Below, one piece after another: positions 8,013 to 16,092 of a stretch of DNA of 64,000 bases (its first letter is position 1; each line of letters opens with the position of its first letter). A program made the position numbers and the translations under genes. Under the pieces are notes generated by a model that had not been told where the DNA came from, did not search any database, and saw only the letters and a list, made by a program, of their open reading frames with translations. Origin of the DNA: Reyranella sp. (lineage in GTDB: Bacteria > Pseudomonadota > Alphaproteobacteria > Reyranellales > Reyranellaceae); assembly GCF_004297265.1 (NCBI RefSeq), contig NZ_SCUT01000019.1, positions 62,001-126,000 of the forward strand. Reading direction: 5' to 3'.

Positions 8013-9224
8013 ATGACCGACGCATACATCTACGACGCCGTCCGCACGCCGCGCGGCAAGGGCCGCAAGGATGGCTCCCTGCATGAAGTGACGCCGGTGC
8101 GCCTGGCCGTCACCGCGCTGCAGGCCGTGCGAGACCGCAACAATCTCGACACGCACCTGGTCGACGACATCGTGCTGGGCTGCGTCATGCCGATCGGCGA
8201 GCAGGGCGCCGACATCGCGCGCACCGCGTCGGTGATGGCGGGCTATGCCGAGACCGTCTCGGGCGTGCAGGTCAACCGCTTCTGCGCCTCGGGCCTCGAA
8301 GCCACCAACATGGCGGCGGCGCAGGTCATGTCGGGCCAGAGCCAGGCCGCGATTGGCGGCGGAGTCGAGAGCATGAGCCGCGTGCCGATGGGTTCGGACG
8401 GTGGCGCCTGGGCGGTCGACCCGGCCGTGGCGATCCCGATGTACTTCGTGCCGCAGGGCGTTTCGGCCGACCTGATCGCCACCAAGTACGGCATGAGCCG
8501 CGACGACGTCGACAGCTATGCCGTCGAATCGCAGAGGCGCGCCAAGGCCGCCTGGGACGCCGGCTACTTCAAGAAGTCGATCGTCCCCGTGCGCGACCAG
8601 AACGGCATCGAGCTGCTGGCCCATGACGAATTCCTGCGCCCGACCACGACCATGCAGACGCTGGCCGCGCTGGAGCCCAGCTTCAAGATGCAGGGCGAGA
8701 TGATGCCGGGCTTCAACGCGGTGGCGCAGCAGCGCTATCCCGAGGTCGAGAAGATCAATCACGTGCACCATGCCGGCAACTCGTCGGGCATCGTCGACGG
8801 CGCCGCCGCGATCCTCGTGGGCTCCAAGGAGTTCGGCGAGAAGGCGGGGCTGAAGCCGCGCGCCCGCATCCGCTCCTTCGCCTCGATCGGCTCGGAGCCC
8901 GCGATCATGCTGACCGGTCCGGCGCCGGCCTCGGAGAAGGCGCTGAAGCGCGCCGGCATGTCGGCGAGCGACATCGACCTGTTCGAGCTGAACGAGGCCT
9001 TCGCCGCCGTCGTGCTGCGCTACATGCAGATCCTCAAGATGCCGCACGACAAGATCAACGTGAACGGCGGCGCGATCGCCATGGGCCATCCGCTGGGCGC
9101 CACCGGCGCGATGATCCTCGGCACGCTGCTCGACGAACTCGAGCGCCGCAACCTCTCGACCGGCCTCGCCACGCTCTGCGTCGGCGGCGGCATGGGCACC
9201 GCCACCATCATCGAGCGCGTCTGA
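8013..9224 (+). CDS. Acetyl-CoA C-acyltransferase (thiolase)
   Basis: Cleaves 3-ketoacyl-CoA with CoA to acetyl-CoA and a shortened acyl-CoA. Catalytic residues are visible: nucleophile C91 in [11 protein letters not shown]359 in [14 protein letters not shown] and C389 in TLCVGGGMG. The 403-residue length is normal for the family. The lack of the usual long Zn-region or other fusion makes it a plain degradative thiolase, most like FadA/FadI partners of the FadB-type protein encoded next. ATG 8013 follows GGAGACCGAC. It lies between repeat B (upstream) and repeat A (downstream), together with the beta-oxidation genes, and was probably transcribed with them. Confidence 0.92.
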   Translation: MTDAYIYDAVRTPRGKGRKDGSLHEVTPVRLAVTALQAVRDRNNLDTHLVDDIVLGCVMPIGEQGADIARTASVMAGYAETVSGVQVNRFCASGLEATNMAAAQVMSGQSQAAIGGGVESMSRVPMGSDGGAWAVDPAVAIPMYFVPQGVSADLIATKYGMSRDDVDSYAVESQRRAKAAWDAGYFKKSIVPVRDQNGIELLAHDEFLRPTTTMQTLAALEPSFKMQGEMMPGFNAVAQQRYPEVEKINHVHHAGNSSGIVDGAAAILVGSKEFGEKAGLKPRARIRSFASIGSEPAIMLTGPAPASEKALKRAGMSASDIDLFELNEAFAAVVLRYMQILKMPHDKINVNGGAIAMGHPLGATGAMILGTLLDELERRNLSTGLATLCVGGGMGTATIIERV

Positions 9225-9297
9225 GGAGCGCGCCACTCCAGTGGCGCTCTTCTTCAAGCTTCGACATCTCTTGAGCGCCACAGGAGTGGCGCGCTCC
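9225..9297. repeat. Inverted repeat family A, copy 2
   Basis: Arms at 9225-9249 and 9273-9297 are reverse complements with one mismatch in 25 bases and a 23-base loop. The arm sequence is the same as at 2690-2753 (core GCGCGCCACTCCAGTGGCGC), whereas the loops differ. It begins immediately after the thiolase stop codon, as copy 1 begins at the prpE stop, and ends just before the next gene's ribosome site. Confidence 0.85.
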
Positions 9298-9312
9298 AAT
9301 GAGGACTGAAAC

Positions 9313-11562
9313 ATGATCAACTACAACGTCGATTCGGACGGCATCGCGACCATCACCTGGGACATGCCCAACCGGGCGATGAACGTGCTGAACGAGGCCT
9401 CGATGACGGCCTATGCCGGCGCGCTCGAGACCGCCCTGAAGGACGACAAGGTCAAGGGCATCATCATCACGTCGGGCAAGGACAGCTTCATCGCCGGCGC
9501 CGACCTCGAGATGATCCTGAGCCTCGATACGTCCGATGCGTCGAAGCTGATGGAGCAGTTCAGCCAGCTGCAGAAGATGTTCCGCCGCCAGGAGACCGGC
9601 GGCAAGCCGGTCGTGGCCGCGATCAACGGCACGGCGCTGGGCGGCGGCTTCGAGATCTGCCTCGCCACGCACTACCGCATCGCCGCGGTCAACCCGAAGA
9701 CCAAGGTCGGTCAACCCGAGGTGAAGATCGGGCTGCTGCCGGGCGGCGGCGGCACGCAGCGCATTCCGCGCCTGATCGGCGTGCAGAACGCCGCGCCGAT
9801 CCTGCTCGAAGGCAAGGACCTCACGGTCGACGCCGCCAAGGGCCTCGGCCTGATCCACGAGGTCGTGCCGGCCGGCGAGTTGCTGGCCCGTGCCAAGGCC
9901 TGGCTGACAGCGCCGGCGACCGAGCAGGTCGTGCCGGAATATGCCGGCAAGGGCGCCAAGGCGATCGACGGCCGCGCCGTGCAGCCGTGGGACCGCAAGG
10001 GCTTCAAGGTGCCGGGTTTCCCCGGCGGCCAGGTCTGGAGCCCGCCCGGCGTCATGACCTTCATCGGCGGCAGCGCCATGGTGCGCGGCAAGACCAACGG
10101 CGTCTATCCGGCCCCGAAGGCGATCATGAGCTGCGTCTATGAAGGGCTCCAGCTGCCGTTCGATGCCGGTCTCAGGGTCGAGACCCGCTACTTCGTCTCG
10201 CTGCTGCGCGACCCCGTCGCCAAGAGCATGATCCGCACCTTGTTCTTCGGCCTGCAGGAAGCCAACAAGCTGGTGCGCCGGCCCAAGGGCGTGCCCAAGC
10301 AGGAGTACAAGAAGATCGGCGTGCTGGGCGCCGGCCTGATGGGCGCGGGCATCGCCACCGTCTCGGTGCAGGCCGGGCTCGACATCGTGCTGATCGATCG
10401 CGACCAGGCGGCGGCCGACAAGGGCAAGGCGCACATCGCCGACGAGTTGGGCAAGCTGGTGAAGCGCAAGCGCCTCGACCAGGCCAAGGCCGACGCGATG
10501 CTGGCCAAGGTCACGGCGACGCCGGACTTCGGCGCGCTCAAGGACTGCGACCTCGTGATCGAGGCCGTGTTCGAGAACCGCGAAGTGAAGGCCGAGGCCA
10601 CGAAGAAGGCCGAGGCTGCGCTGCCGAAGGCCGCGGTGTTCGCGTCGAACACCTCGACCTTGCCGATCACCGGCCTTGCCGAAGCCTCGTCGCGGCCCGA
10701 CCAGTTCATCGGCCTGCATTTCTTCTCGCCGGTCGAGAAGATGCCGCTGGTCGAGATCATCGTCGGCAAGAAGACCTCGCAGGAGACGCTCGCGCGCGCC
10801 CTCGACTTCGTCCAGAAGATCCGCAAGACGCCGATCGTCGTGAACGACAGCCGTGGGTTCTTCACCTCCCGCGTCTGCGGCGCCTTCATCAGCGAAGGCC
10901 ATCGCATGCTGAAGGAAGGCGTGCCGGCCGCGATGATCGAGAACTGCGCGCGCTATGCCGGCATGCCGGTGGGCCCGCTGTCGCTCAACGACGAGGTCGC
11001 CATCGACCTGTCGTGGAAGATCATGGACCAGACGCGGCGCGACGCCGAGGCGGCCGGTCAGAAGTTCGAAGGCGCCGGCACCGAGGACATCCTCGAACTG
11101 ATGGTGAAGAAGCTGGAGCGCTTCGGGCGCAAGAACGGCAAGGGCTTCTACGAGTATCCGGCCGACGGCAAGAAGCGCCTGTGGCCGGAGCTGCAGAAGT
11201 ACTTCCCGGCCGATCCGGCGCTGCTCTACGGCGAGGGCGAGGACAAGCGCGCCAAGGAGGACGAGATCAAGAAGCGCCTGCTCTACGTGCAGGCGGTCGA
11301 CACCGCGCGCTGCCTCGAGGGCAACGTGCTGACCAACCCGCAGGACGGCGACGTCGGCTCGATCATGGGCCTGGGCTTCGCGCCGCAGACCGGCGGGGCG
11401 ATCAGCCTGATCGACCAGGTCGGCATCAAGAAGTTCGTCGCCGAGTGCGACGAGTTCGCGAAGAAGTACGGCCCTCAGTTCGAGGTGCCGAAGCTGCTGC
11501 GCGACATGGCCGCCAAGGGCGAGAGCTTCTACGGCAAGTACCAGCCGGCGAAGGCGGCTTAG
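9313..11562 (+). CDS. fadB: Multifunctional enoyl-CoA hydratase/3-hydroxyacyl-CoA dehydrogenase (FadB/FadJ type)
   Basis: Carries out hydration of trans-2-enoyl-CoA and then NAD-linked oxidation of the L-3-hydroxyacyl-CoA. The N-terminal crotonase domain (about 1-190) has the oxyanion segment FIAGADLE near 56 and catalytic-type glutamates at 114 (GGFEICLA) and 136 (QPEVKIGLLPGGGG). A linker leads to the dehydrogenase with GAGLMGAG near 337 and the catalytic histidine 469 in HFFSPVEKMPLVEI. The 749-residue length fits the alpha subunit of the beta-oxidation complex; the thiolase just upstream is the likely beta partner. ATG 9313 follows GAGGACTGAAAC right after repeat A. FadB versus FadJ cannot be settled from sequence alone. 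Confidence 0.9.
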   Translation: MINYNVDSDGIATITWDMPNRAMNVLNEASMTAYAGALETALKDDKVKGIIITSGKDSFIAGADLEMILSLDTSDASKLMEQFSQLQKMFRRQETGGKPVVAAINGTALGGGFEICLATHYRIAAVNPKTKVGQPEVKIGLLPGGGGTQRIPRLIGVQNAAPILLEGKDLTVDAAKGLGLIHEVVPAGELLARAKAWLTAPATEQVVPEYAGKGAKAIDGRAVQPWDRKGFKVPGFPGGQVWSPPGVMTFIGGSAMVRGKTNGVYPAPKAIMSCVYEGLQLPFDAGLRVETRYFVSLLRDPVAKSMIRTLFFGLQEANKLVRRPKGVPKQEYKKIGVLGAGLMGAGIATVSVQAGLDIVLIDRDQAAADKGKAHIADELGKLVKRKRLDQAKADAMLAKVTATPDFGALKDCDLVIEAVFENREVKAEATKKAEAALPKAAVFASNTSTLPITGLAEASSRPDQFIGLHFFSPVEKMPLVEIIVGKKTSQETLARALDFVQKIRKTPIVVNDSRGFFTSRVCGAFISEGHRMLKEGVPAAMIENCARYAGMPVGPLSLNDEVAIDLSWKIMDQTRRDAEAAGQKFEGAGTEDILELMVKKLERFGRKNGKGFYEYPADGKKRLWPELQKYFPADPALLYGEGEDKRAKEDEIKKRLLYVQAVDTARCLEGNVLTNPQDGDVGSIMGLGFAPQTGGAISLIDQVGIKKFVAECDEFAKKYGPQFEVPKLLRDMAAKGESFYGKYQPAKAA

Positions 11563-11584
11563 GCTGCCACTCCGCTCTTACCGT

Positions 11585-11735
11585 CCTCTCCGCCCACGCA
11601 GTGGGGGGAGAGGAAGGGGCCCCGCGCGTCAGCGTGGGGTAGGTGAGGTGGGTGCTTCTCGCAAGCACACCTCGCCATTAACAAGCACATGACCCACCTC
11701 TCCTAGCCTCTCCCCCCACTGCGTGGGCGGAGAGG
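11585..11735. repeat. MITE-like element with 29-bp perfect terminal inverted repeats
   Basis: The terminal arms, 11585-11613 and 11707-11735, are perfect reverse complements (left arm starts CCTCTCCGCCCACGC). Inside them, a second pair (TAGGTGAGGTGGGT near 11640 and its near-complement ACCCACCTCTCCTA ending at 11705) extends the pairing, so the whole 151 bases can fold into one long cruciform. There is no ORF inside. Flanks show no obvious target duplication. It fills most of the 261-base gap between fadB and the hydratase gene. Confidence 0.8.
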
Positions 11736-11823
11736 AACATGAGGCGCCGTTGGATGGCGTGCGCGCTTGCACTGAAGGGGTGACGCGGCAATTATCCCTC
11801 CCTCAAATCTGGAGGGAATTGCC

Positions 11824-12612
11824 GTGGACGCCAAGGAAATCGCCGCACTCGCCGACCGTATTGTCGAAGGCCGGCGTTCGAAGACGACGATGGACTGGCT
11901 CGCAGAGGCGACGGCGAGCCTTTCCGAGACGGATGCCTACAAGGTCCAGTTCGCGGTCCATGACAAGCTCGAGGCCGCCGGCTGGAAGCTTGCCGGCTGG
12001 AAAGTCGCCTTCGCCGTTCCCGCGCAGTACGAGCCGCTGAAGCTCTCGGGTCCGGCCTTCGCCGGCATTTACACGAGCGGCATCAAGCAGAGCGGCGCGG
12101 TGTTCGAGAAGGGCTGGCCCCTGAAGGCCGGCGTCGAGTGCGAGATGGTCGCGCGCATGGGCAAGGACGTGCCGGCCGGCACGGAATACACCGCCCAGTC
12201 GATCCAGGCGTTCGTCTCCAACCTCTATTGCGGCATGGAAGTGGTCGAGAACCGCTACGGCGACGCGTCCAAGCTGGGCGGTCCGGGCCGCATCGCCGAC
12301 GACGTGCTGCAGGCCGCCTGCATTGTCGGCACCGAGATCAAGGACTGGCAGAAGACCGACTTCGCCAACGTGAAGGGCCGCTCCGAGTTCGAGGGCAAGG
12401 AGATCGGCGCCGGCCCCGGCAGCAACGTGATGGGCGGCGCAATGATCTCGCTCGCCTGGCTCGCCAACAAGCTCATCGCCAACGGCAAGCAGCTGAAGGC
12501 CGGCGACATGATCCTGACCGGCTCGGTGCACCCGCCGCAGTTCCTGCCGGGCCCGGGCGTCGCCAAGACCGAGTTCGTCGGCCTGGGCGGGGCGGAGATC
12601 ACCGTCAAGTAA
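11824..12612 (+). CDS. 2-keto-4-pentenoate hydratase-like protein (MhpD/HpaH family, FAH-related fold)
   Basis: A 262-residue member of the hydratase branch of the fumarylacetoacetate hydrolase superfamily, whose known members add water to 2-hydroxypenta-2,4-dienoate or 2-oxo-hept-3-ene-1,7-dioate in meta-cleavage pathways. Family-like features are the KLAGWKVAF segment near residue 56, the acidic VECEMVARMG near 101 (metal ligands) and the C-terminal LKAGDMILTGSVHPP. GTG 11824 is used because CTGGAGGG lies 8 bases upstream. It is separated from fadB by a repeat and is followed by a cupin gene at 26 bases. Its real substrate is unknown; a link to the ring-cleavage genes at 26-40 kb is only a possibility. 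Confidence 0.72.
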   Translation: MDAKEIAALADRIVEGRRSKTTMDWLAEATASLSETDAYKVQFAVHDKLEAAGWKLAGWKVAFAVPAQYEPLKLSGPAFAGIYTSGIKQSGAVFEKGWPLKAGVECEMVARMGKDVPAGTEYTAQSIQAFVSNLYCGMEVVENRYGDASKLGGPGRIADDVLQAACIVGTEIKDWQKTDFANVKGRSEFEGKEIGAGPGSNVMGGAMISLAWLANKLIANGKQLKAGDMILTGSVHPPQFLPGPGVAKTEFVGLGGAEITVK

Positions 12613-12638
12613 GAGTACCCCTGACTGCGGAGGCTGGC

Positions 12639-13124
12639 ATGGTGAAGCCGATCGTGAACCTCGACGATGTCGCGTTCGACGACGTCGAGCAGGACGGCCT
12701 CTACACGTCCCGCCGCGCCCGGTTCAGCGACCAGATCGGGGCGAAGAACCTCGGCTACAACCTGACGGTCCTGCCGCCCGGCAAGGCCCAGTGCCCGTTC
12801 CACAGCCATCACGGTGAGGAGGAGATGTTCCTCATCCTGGAGGGCGAGGGCGAACTCCGGTTCGGCAAGGAGCGCTATCCGATCCGGCGGCACGATGTCA
12901 TCGCCTGCCCGCCTGGCGGCGCCGAAGTGGCGCACCAGATCGTCAACACGGGCACGGAGACGATGCGCTATCTCTCCGTCTCGACCCGGGTCCCGCTCGA
13001 CGCCTGCGAGTATCCGGACTCCGGCAAGATCTCGATCGTCGCCGGCAACGGCAGCTCCACGAAGCTCTGGAAGATGTTCCGCGCGGAGACCACGGTCGAC
13101 TACTACGACCGCGAGAAGAGGTAG
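12639..13124 (+). CDS. Cupin-domain protein
   Basis: A 161-residue single-cupin protein. The metal-binding motif 1 is clear: H-x-H-H-x-E-E-E-x-x-x-x-L-E-G around residues 50-65 (CPFHSHHGEEEMFLILEG, partly quoted), followed by the second motif region near 95-110 with a histidine in EVAHQIVNTG. Such proteins bind Fe, Mn or Zn and act as isomerases, dioxygenases or sugar/ligand binding domains, and the sequence alone does not decide which. The first ATG after the hydratase stop with GCGGAGGC upstream was used. Same strand and 26-base gap suggest cotranscription with the hydratase. Confidence 0.78.
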   Translation: MVKPIVNLDDVAFDDVEQDGLYTSRRARFSDQIGAKNLGYNLTVLPPGKAQCPFHSHHGEEEMFLILEGEGELRFGKERYPIRRHDVIACPPGGAEVAHQIVNTGTETMRYLSVSTRVPLDACEYPDSGKISIVAGNGSSTKLWKMFRAETTVDYYDREKR

Positions 13125-13133
13125 CGAGGCGAA

Positions 13134-13502
13134 TCAGTCGCCGCGGCCGTAGGCCAGCAGGCGGTCGAGATGCAACGTCTCGTCCGACCAGCCGCCCGGC
13201 GGCCAGGGCGCCGCAGGGTCGATCGGCTCGCGCAGGGGTGTCGACGGCACCTCGTCGACCTCCAGCATCTCGACATCGATCCTGAAGTCCTCGTCCTGCT
13301 CGAAGCCGTGCCAGTGCAGGAACTCGGCATAGGCCCGGCGGCCGTCGCGAAGCCGCAGCACGAACCCCGCCGAGCTGTCGTGCATGTCGCCATACGCCCA
13401 GAACCGGTCGACGTGCGCGACGTCGGCCGGGGAGAAGCCATGGCTGTCGGCGTCGAGGACATCGAGCGTATGGCCGAATTCATAGAAGCCGCGGATCTGC
13501 AT
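13134..13502 (-). CDS. Hypothetical protein, 122 residues
   Basis: Not recognised. It is an acidic, aromatic-rich cytoplasmic protein with no signal peptide, membrane span or cysteine cluster. Its frame is free of the compositional oddities of the shadow ORFs in this region, and it fills an otherwise empty gap between the cupin gene (convergent, 9 bases away) and the LigT-like gene (divergent). ATG 13502 is the only good start. A segment WAYGDMHDSSAGFVLRLRDG near residue 36 resembles a beta-strand-rich fold, but I can name no family. Confidence 0.6.
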   Translation of the reverse strand: MQIRGFYEFGHTLDVLDADSHGFSPADVAHVDRFWAYGDMHDSSAGFVLRLRDGRRAYAEFLHWHGFEQDEDFRIDVEMLEVDEVPSTPLREPIDPAAPWPPGGWSDETLHLDRLLAYGRGD

Positions 13503-13569
13503 GCTGGCATCGTATCAAATGTTTCCAGCCAGCCCCCGACCCTTGCCTTATCCCCATATAGAACATAAC

Positions 13570-14256
13570 ATGAACATAGAGCAGAGGAGGCAGGCCGTGA
13601 GCGCACTTTTCGGAGCGACGATCGAGACGTTCGGAGGACACCCGCCGCTGGCGCCGCGGCAGGAGCAGGGCCTGTCGCGGCTGGGCACGGACCGTCTTCG
13701 CCGGCGCCACGCCGGGATGCATCGCGCCGGTCCGCGCTTCACCGACCGGCTTTTCTTCGCCGTCCTGCCGGATGCCGAGACGGCCGAACGGATCTCCGAA
13801 CGCGCCGCCACCTGGCGGGCACGGCACGGCCTGACGGGCCGGCTTCTCAAGACCGGGCATTTCCACGTCACCCTGGCGACCGTCCATGAAGGCCACGGGC
13901 TTCCTGATGCCGACGAGATCGATGGCTGGGTGGCGCGCGCCGGCGAGATCCCGATGCCGTCGTTCCGGGTCGGCTTCGATCGCCTGATGAGCTTCGCCAA
14001 CGGCGCGCTGGTCCTGACGGGCGATGACTCGACGGTCGGCATGGAAGTGCTGCAGCAGCGCCTGAGCGATTCGCTCGACGACACGCCGCGGCCGGCACGC
14101 CGCTACACGCCACACGTGACCCTGCTCCATGACGGAAGGCACATCGACGCCGAGCCCGTCGAACCCATCGCCTGGACGGTCGGCGAGATCGTTCTGGTGC
14201 ACAGCCTGATCGGCCAGACGACGCATCGCCACGTCGCGCGCATCCCGCTGGGCTGA
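13570..14256 (+). CDS. RNA 2',3'-cyclic phosphodiesterase / 2'-5' RNA ligase family (LigT/ThpR), paralogue 1
   Basis: Two HxTx motifs define the 2H phosphoesterase active site: H99-V-T-L in GHFHVTLATV and H182-V-T-L in YTPHVTLLHD. The core RFTDRLFFAVLPD begins near residue 57, so there is an N-terminal extension of about 55 basic residues if ATG 13570 is used; an internal ATG near residue 50 would give the usual ThpR length of about 178. The expected activity is hydrolysis of 2',3'-cyclic phosphate on RNA ends. A second paralogue starts 17 bases downstream; the two share the ITWTxxEIVLxHSL...TTH ending. They probably arose by duplication. Confidence 0.82.
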   Translation: MNIEQRRQAVSALFGATIETFGGHPPLAPRQEQGLSRLGTDRLRRRHAGMHRAGPRFTDRLFFAVLPDAETAERISERAATWRARHGLTGRLLKTGHFHVTLATVHEGHGLPDADEIDGWVARAGEIPMPSFRVGFDRLMSFANGALVLTGDDSTVGMEVLQQRLSDSLDDTPRPARRYTPHVTLLHDGRHIDAEPVEPIAWTVGEIVLVHSLIGQTTHRHVARIPLG

Positions 14257-14273
14257 CGTCTTCGCGAGGCGGG

Positions 14274-14846
14274 ATGATTACGGTACGGCCGACCGACCGG
14301 CTGTTCTTCGCCGTGATTCCAGACGAGGGGACGGTGGAGGCGATTTGCAGCGCCCGGCGGAAGCTGTGTGGAAAGATCGGCCTCTCCGGCACGGAAGTTC
14401 TGCCCGAGCATCTTCACGTCACGCTATGGCATGTCATTGATGACATCGTTCCACCTGCGCCCGGGGACATCGACGCGCTCCTCCAGCGCGCCACTACCAT
14501 CGAGGCGCAGCCGTTCCGGATTGCCTTCACGCGCGCAAAGTCTCTCAGCCGGGGAGCCTTCGTCTTGTACGGCGGCAAGGGGAGTGCCGACCTCGAAGCG
14601 CTCTCGGTGAAACTTCGCGATGCGCTGACGCGACCCGGCACGGAAAAGAAGCGCCCCTTCATGCCCCATATGACGCTCCTGAGGAGCGAGACGATCCTGC
14701 CGTCGCGCGGGATCAAGCCGATCACCTGGACCGCCCGCGAGATCGTCCTCATGCACAGCTTGCTCGGCAAGACGACACACCACCCTGTCGGGCGCCTGCC
14801 GTTGAGGCCGGGACCGCAATTGTCGTTACCGGGATTCGATTTCTGA
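14274..14846 (+). CDS. RNA 2',3'-cyclic phosphodiesterase / 2'-5' RNA ligase family (LigT/ThpR), paralogue 2
   Basis: A 190-residue 2H phosphoesterase with both catalytic motifs intact: H48-V-T-L in EHLHVTLWHV and H132-M-T-L in MPHMTLLRSE. The N-terminal PTDRLFFAVIPDE and the C-terminal ITWTAREIVLMHSLLGKTTH are shared with the preceding gene, but this copy lacks the basic N-terminal extension. ATG 14274 comes 17 bases after the upstream stop, with GAGGCGGG as ribosome site. It is followed by a RibD-like gene after 27 bases. Whether the two copies act on different RNAs is unknown. Confidence 0.85.
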   Translation: MITVRPTDRLFFAVIPDEGTVEAICSARRKLCGKIGLSGTEVLPEHLHVTLWHVIDDIVPPAPGDIDALLQRATTIEAQPFRIAFTRAKSLSRGAFVLYGGKGSADLEALSVKLRDALTRPGTEKKRPFMPHMTLLRSETILPSRGIKPITWTAREIVLMHSLLGKTTHHPVGRLPLRPGPQLSLPGFDF

Positions 14847-14873
14847 GCGTTCGCCTTCGGCTATGATGCGATC

Positions 14874-15587
14874 ATGAAGCCCTATGTCCTCTGCCACATG
14901 GTCTGCAGCGTCGACGGTCGCATCTGGGGCAGCCGCTGGCGGCCGAAGGCCAATGTCGTGCCCAATCTGTTCGAGCGGCTGCACGACCAGATGGGCGGGG
15001 GCTCGTGGCTGTGCGGGAGGGTGACCGCGCAGGAGTTCGCCAAGGGCAAGGAGCCGCACTATCCGCCGACCGATCAGGTGTTTCCGCGCGAGAACTGGTT
15101 CGCGCAGCGCGAGGCCAGGGCGTGGGGAATCTTCCTCGATGGCCACGGCAAGGCCGTGTGGGCGCGCCGCGACATCGGCGGCGATCCGATCCTCGTGATC
15201 CTGTCCGAGTCCGTGCCGGACCGGCATCTGGCGGGCCTGCGGGCCGACGGCGTCTCCTACATCTTCGCCGGCGAGACCGAAATCGATCTCGCGGCGGCGC
15301 TGGAGACGCTCAATCGCGAGCTGGGCATCGAGCGGATCATGCTGGAAGGCGGCGGCGGCGCGAACGGCGCCCTGCTGCGGGCCGGGCTCATCGACGAGCT
15401 TAGTCTCGTCATCTGCCCCGTGATCGACGGCAGCACCGGCGGCCCGATCGTGTTCAACTCGGGCGATGTCGATCTCGGCCCGGCGCCAATCGAGAGCATG
15501 ACGCTGGTCAGCCACGACGTGCTCGAGGGCGGCACGATGTGGCTGCGCTACCGGTTGCGCTCGACGCCGGTCGACGCGAACGGTTAG
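14874..15587 (+). CDS. RibD C-terminal-domain / dihydrofolate-reductase-fold protein
   Basis: A 237-residue NADPH-dependent reductase-like protein. The N-terminal MVCSVDGRIWG is the first strand and loop of the RibD_C/DHFR fold, and the central GIERIMLEGGGGANGALLRAGLIDELSLVICPV is the diagnostic glycine-rich cofactor segment of the family (quoted in part). It lacks the deaminase domain of true RibD, so it is a stand-alone reductase-like member; several such proteins reduce unknown substrates. It is on the same strand as the LigT genes, with 27 bases between. Its stop overlaps the stop of the convergent thioesterase gene by a few bases. Confidence 0.8.
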   Translation: MKPYVLCHMVCSVDGRIWGSRWRPKANVVPNLFERLHDQMGGGSWLCGRVTAQEFAKGKEPHYPPTDQVFPRENWFAQREARAWGIFLDGHGKAVWARRDIGGDPILVILSESVPDRHLAGLRADGVSYIFAGETEIDLAAALETLNRELGIERIMLEGGGGANGALLRAGLIDELSLVICPVIDGSTGGPIVFNSGDVDLGPAPIESMTLVSHDVLEGGTMWLRYRLRSTPVDANG

Positions 15588-16060
15588 TCCGCGGCCTTCC
15601 GGTCGAGGAATTCGAGTGTGCCGTCGCTGCGCTCGCCCTTGAGGTAGCGGAAGGTGCCGGCACCGGTGGCGAGCAGCTCGTTCGCCTGGTTGTAGATCTC
15701 GGTCTCGGCGGCGAAGGTGCTCTGGCTGGACGAGGGTCGCCAGGCGCCCAGGATCGTGAGCACGTCGCCCTCGCGGCCGGCCTTGATGAACTGGGTGGTG
15801 AAGGCGAGCGTCACGGAGAGCCGTCGCGCCGTCGCCGTCTCGTTGAAGGTGCAGGCGAAGCCGCTCGCGGAGTCCAGGAGCGTCATCAGCACGCCGCCGT
15901 GCAGCAGGCCGTTGGCGTTGCACAGTTCCGGCCGCACCTCGAGGCGCATCTCGACGAAGCCGGGGCGCCATGCCACGACCTGATGGCCGATCACGCCATT
16001 GAAGCCGCGGAACACATAAGGAGCGACCGGCCGAGCGTCGGCCGGTCGTTGGATAGCCAT
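15584..16060 (-). CDS. PaaI-type thioesterase (hotdog fold)
   Basis: A 158-residue 4HBT-family protein likely to hydrolyse an acyl- or aryl-CoA. The hotdog signature is visible in CNANGLLHGGVLMTLLDSASGF near residues 48-70 (shortened here to NGLLHGGVLMTLLD), with the catalytic-type Asp in LLDSA and a central helix. ATG 16060 is the natural start; upstream in-frame sequence has the composition of noncoding DNA. It lies downstream of the IclR gene on the same strand, with a 32-base gap, and may be co-transcribed with it. The CoA substrate is unknown. Confidence 0.82.
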   Translation of the reverse strand: MAIQRPADARPVAPYVFRGFNGVIGHQVVAWRPGFVEMRLEVRPELCNANGLLHGGVLMTLLDSASGFACTFNETATARRLSVTLAFTTQFIKAGREGDVLTILGAWRPSSSQSTFAAETEIYNQANELLATGAGTFRYLKGERSDGTLEFLDRKAAD

Positions 16061-16092
16061 GTCTGGAATGCCTCGGGAAGAGAGGGCGCGCC

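Noticed and set aside
11585-11735. Insertion sequence
   Set aside because: The inverted ends are perfect but there is no transposase ORF and no evident target duplication; MITE-like is the most that can be said.
14826-15971. Minus-strand frame of 381 codons over the RibD-like gene
   Set aside because: Complement of the RibD-like reductase and of part of the thioesterase region; no domain and Arg-rich composition.
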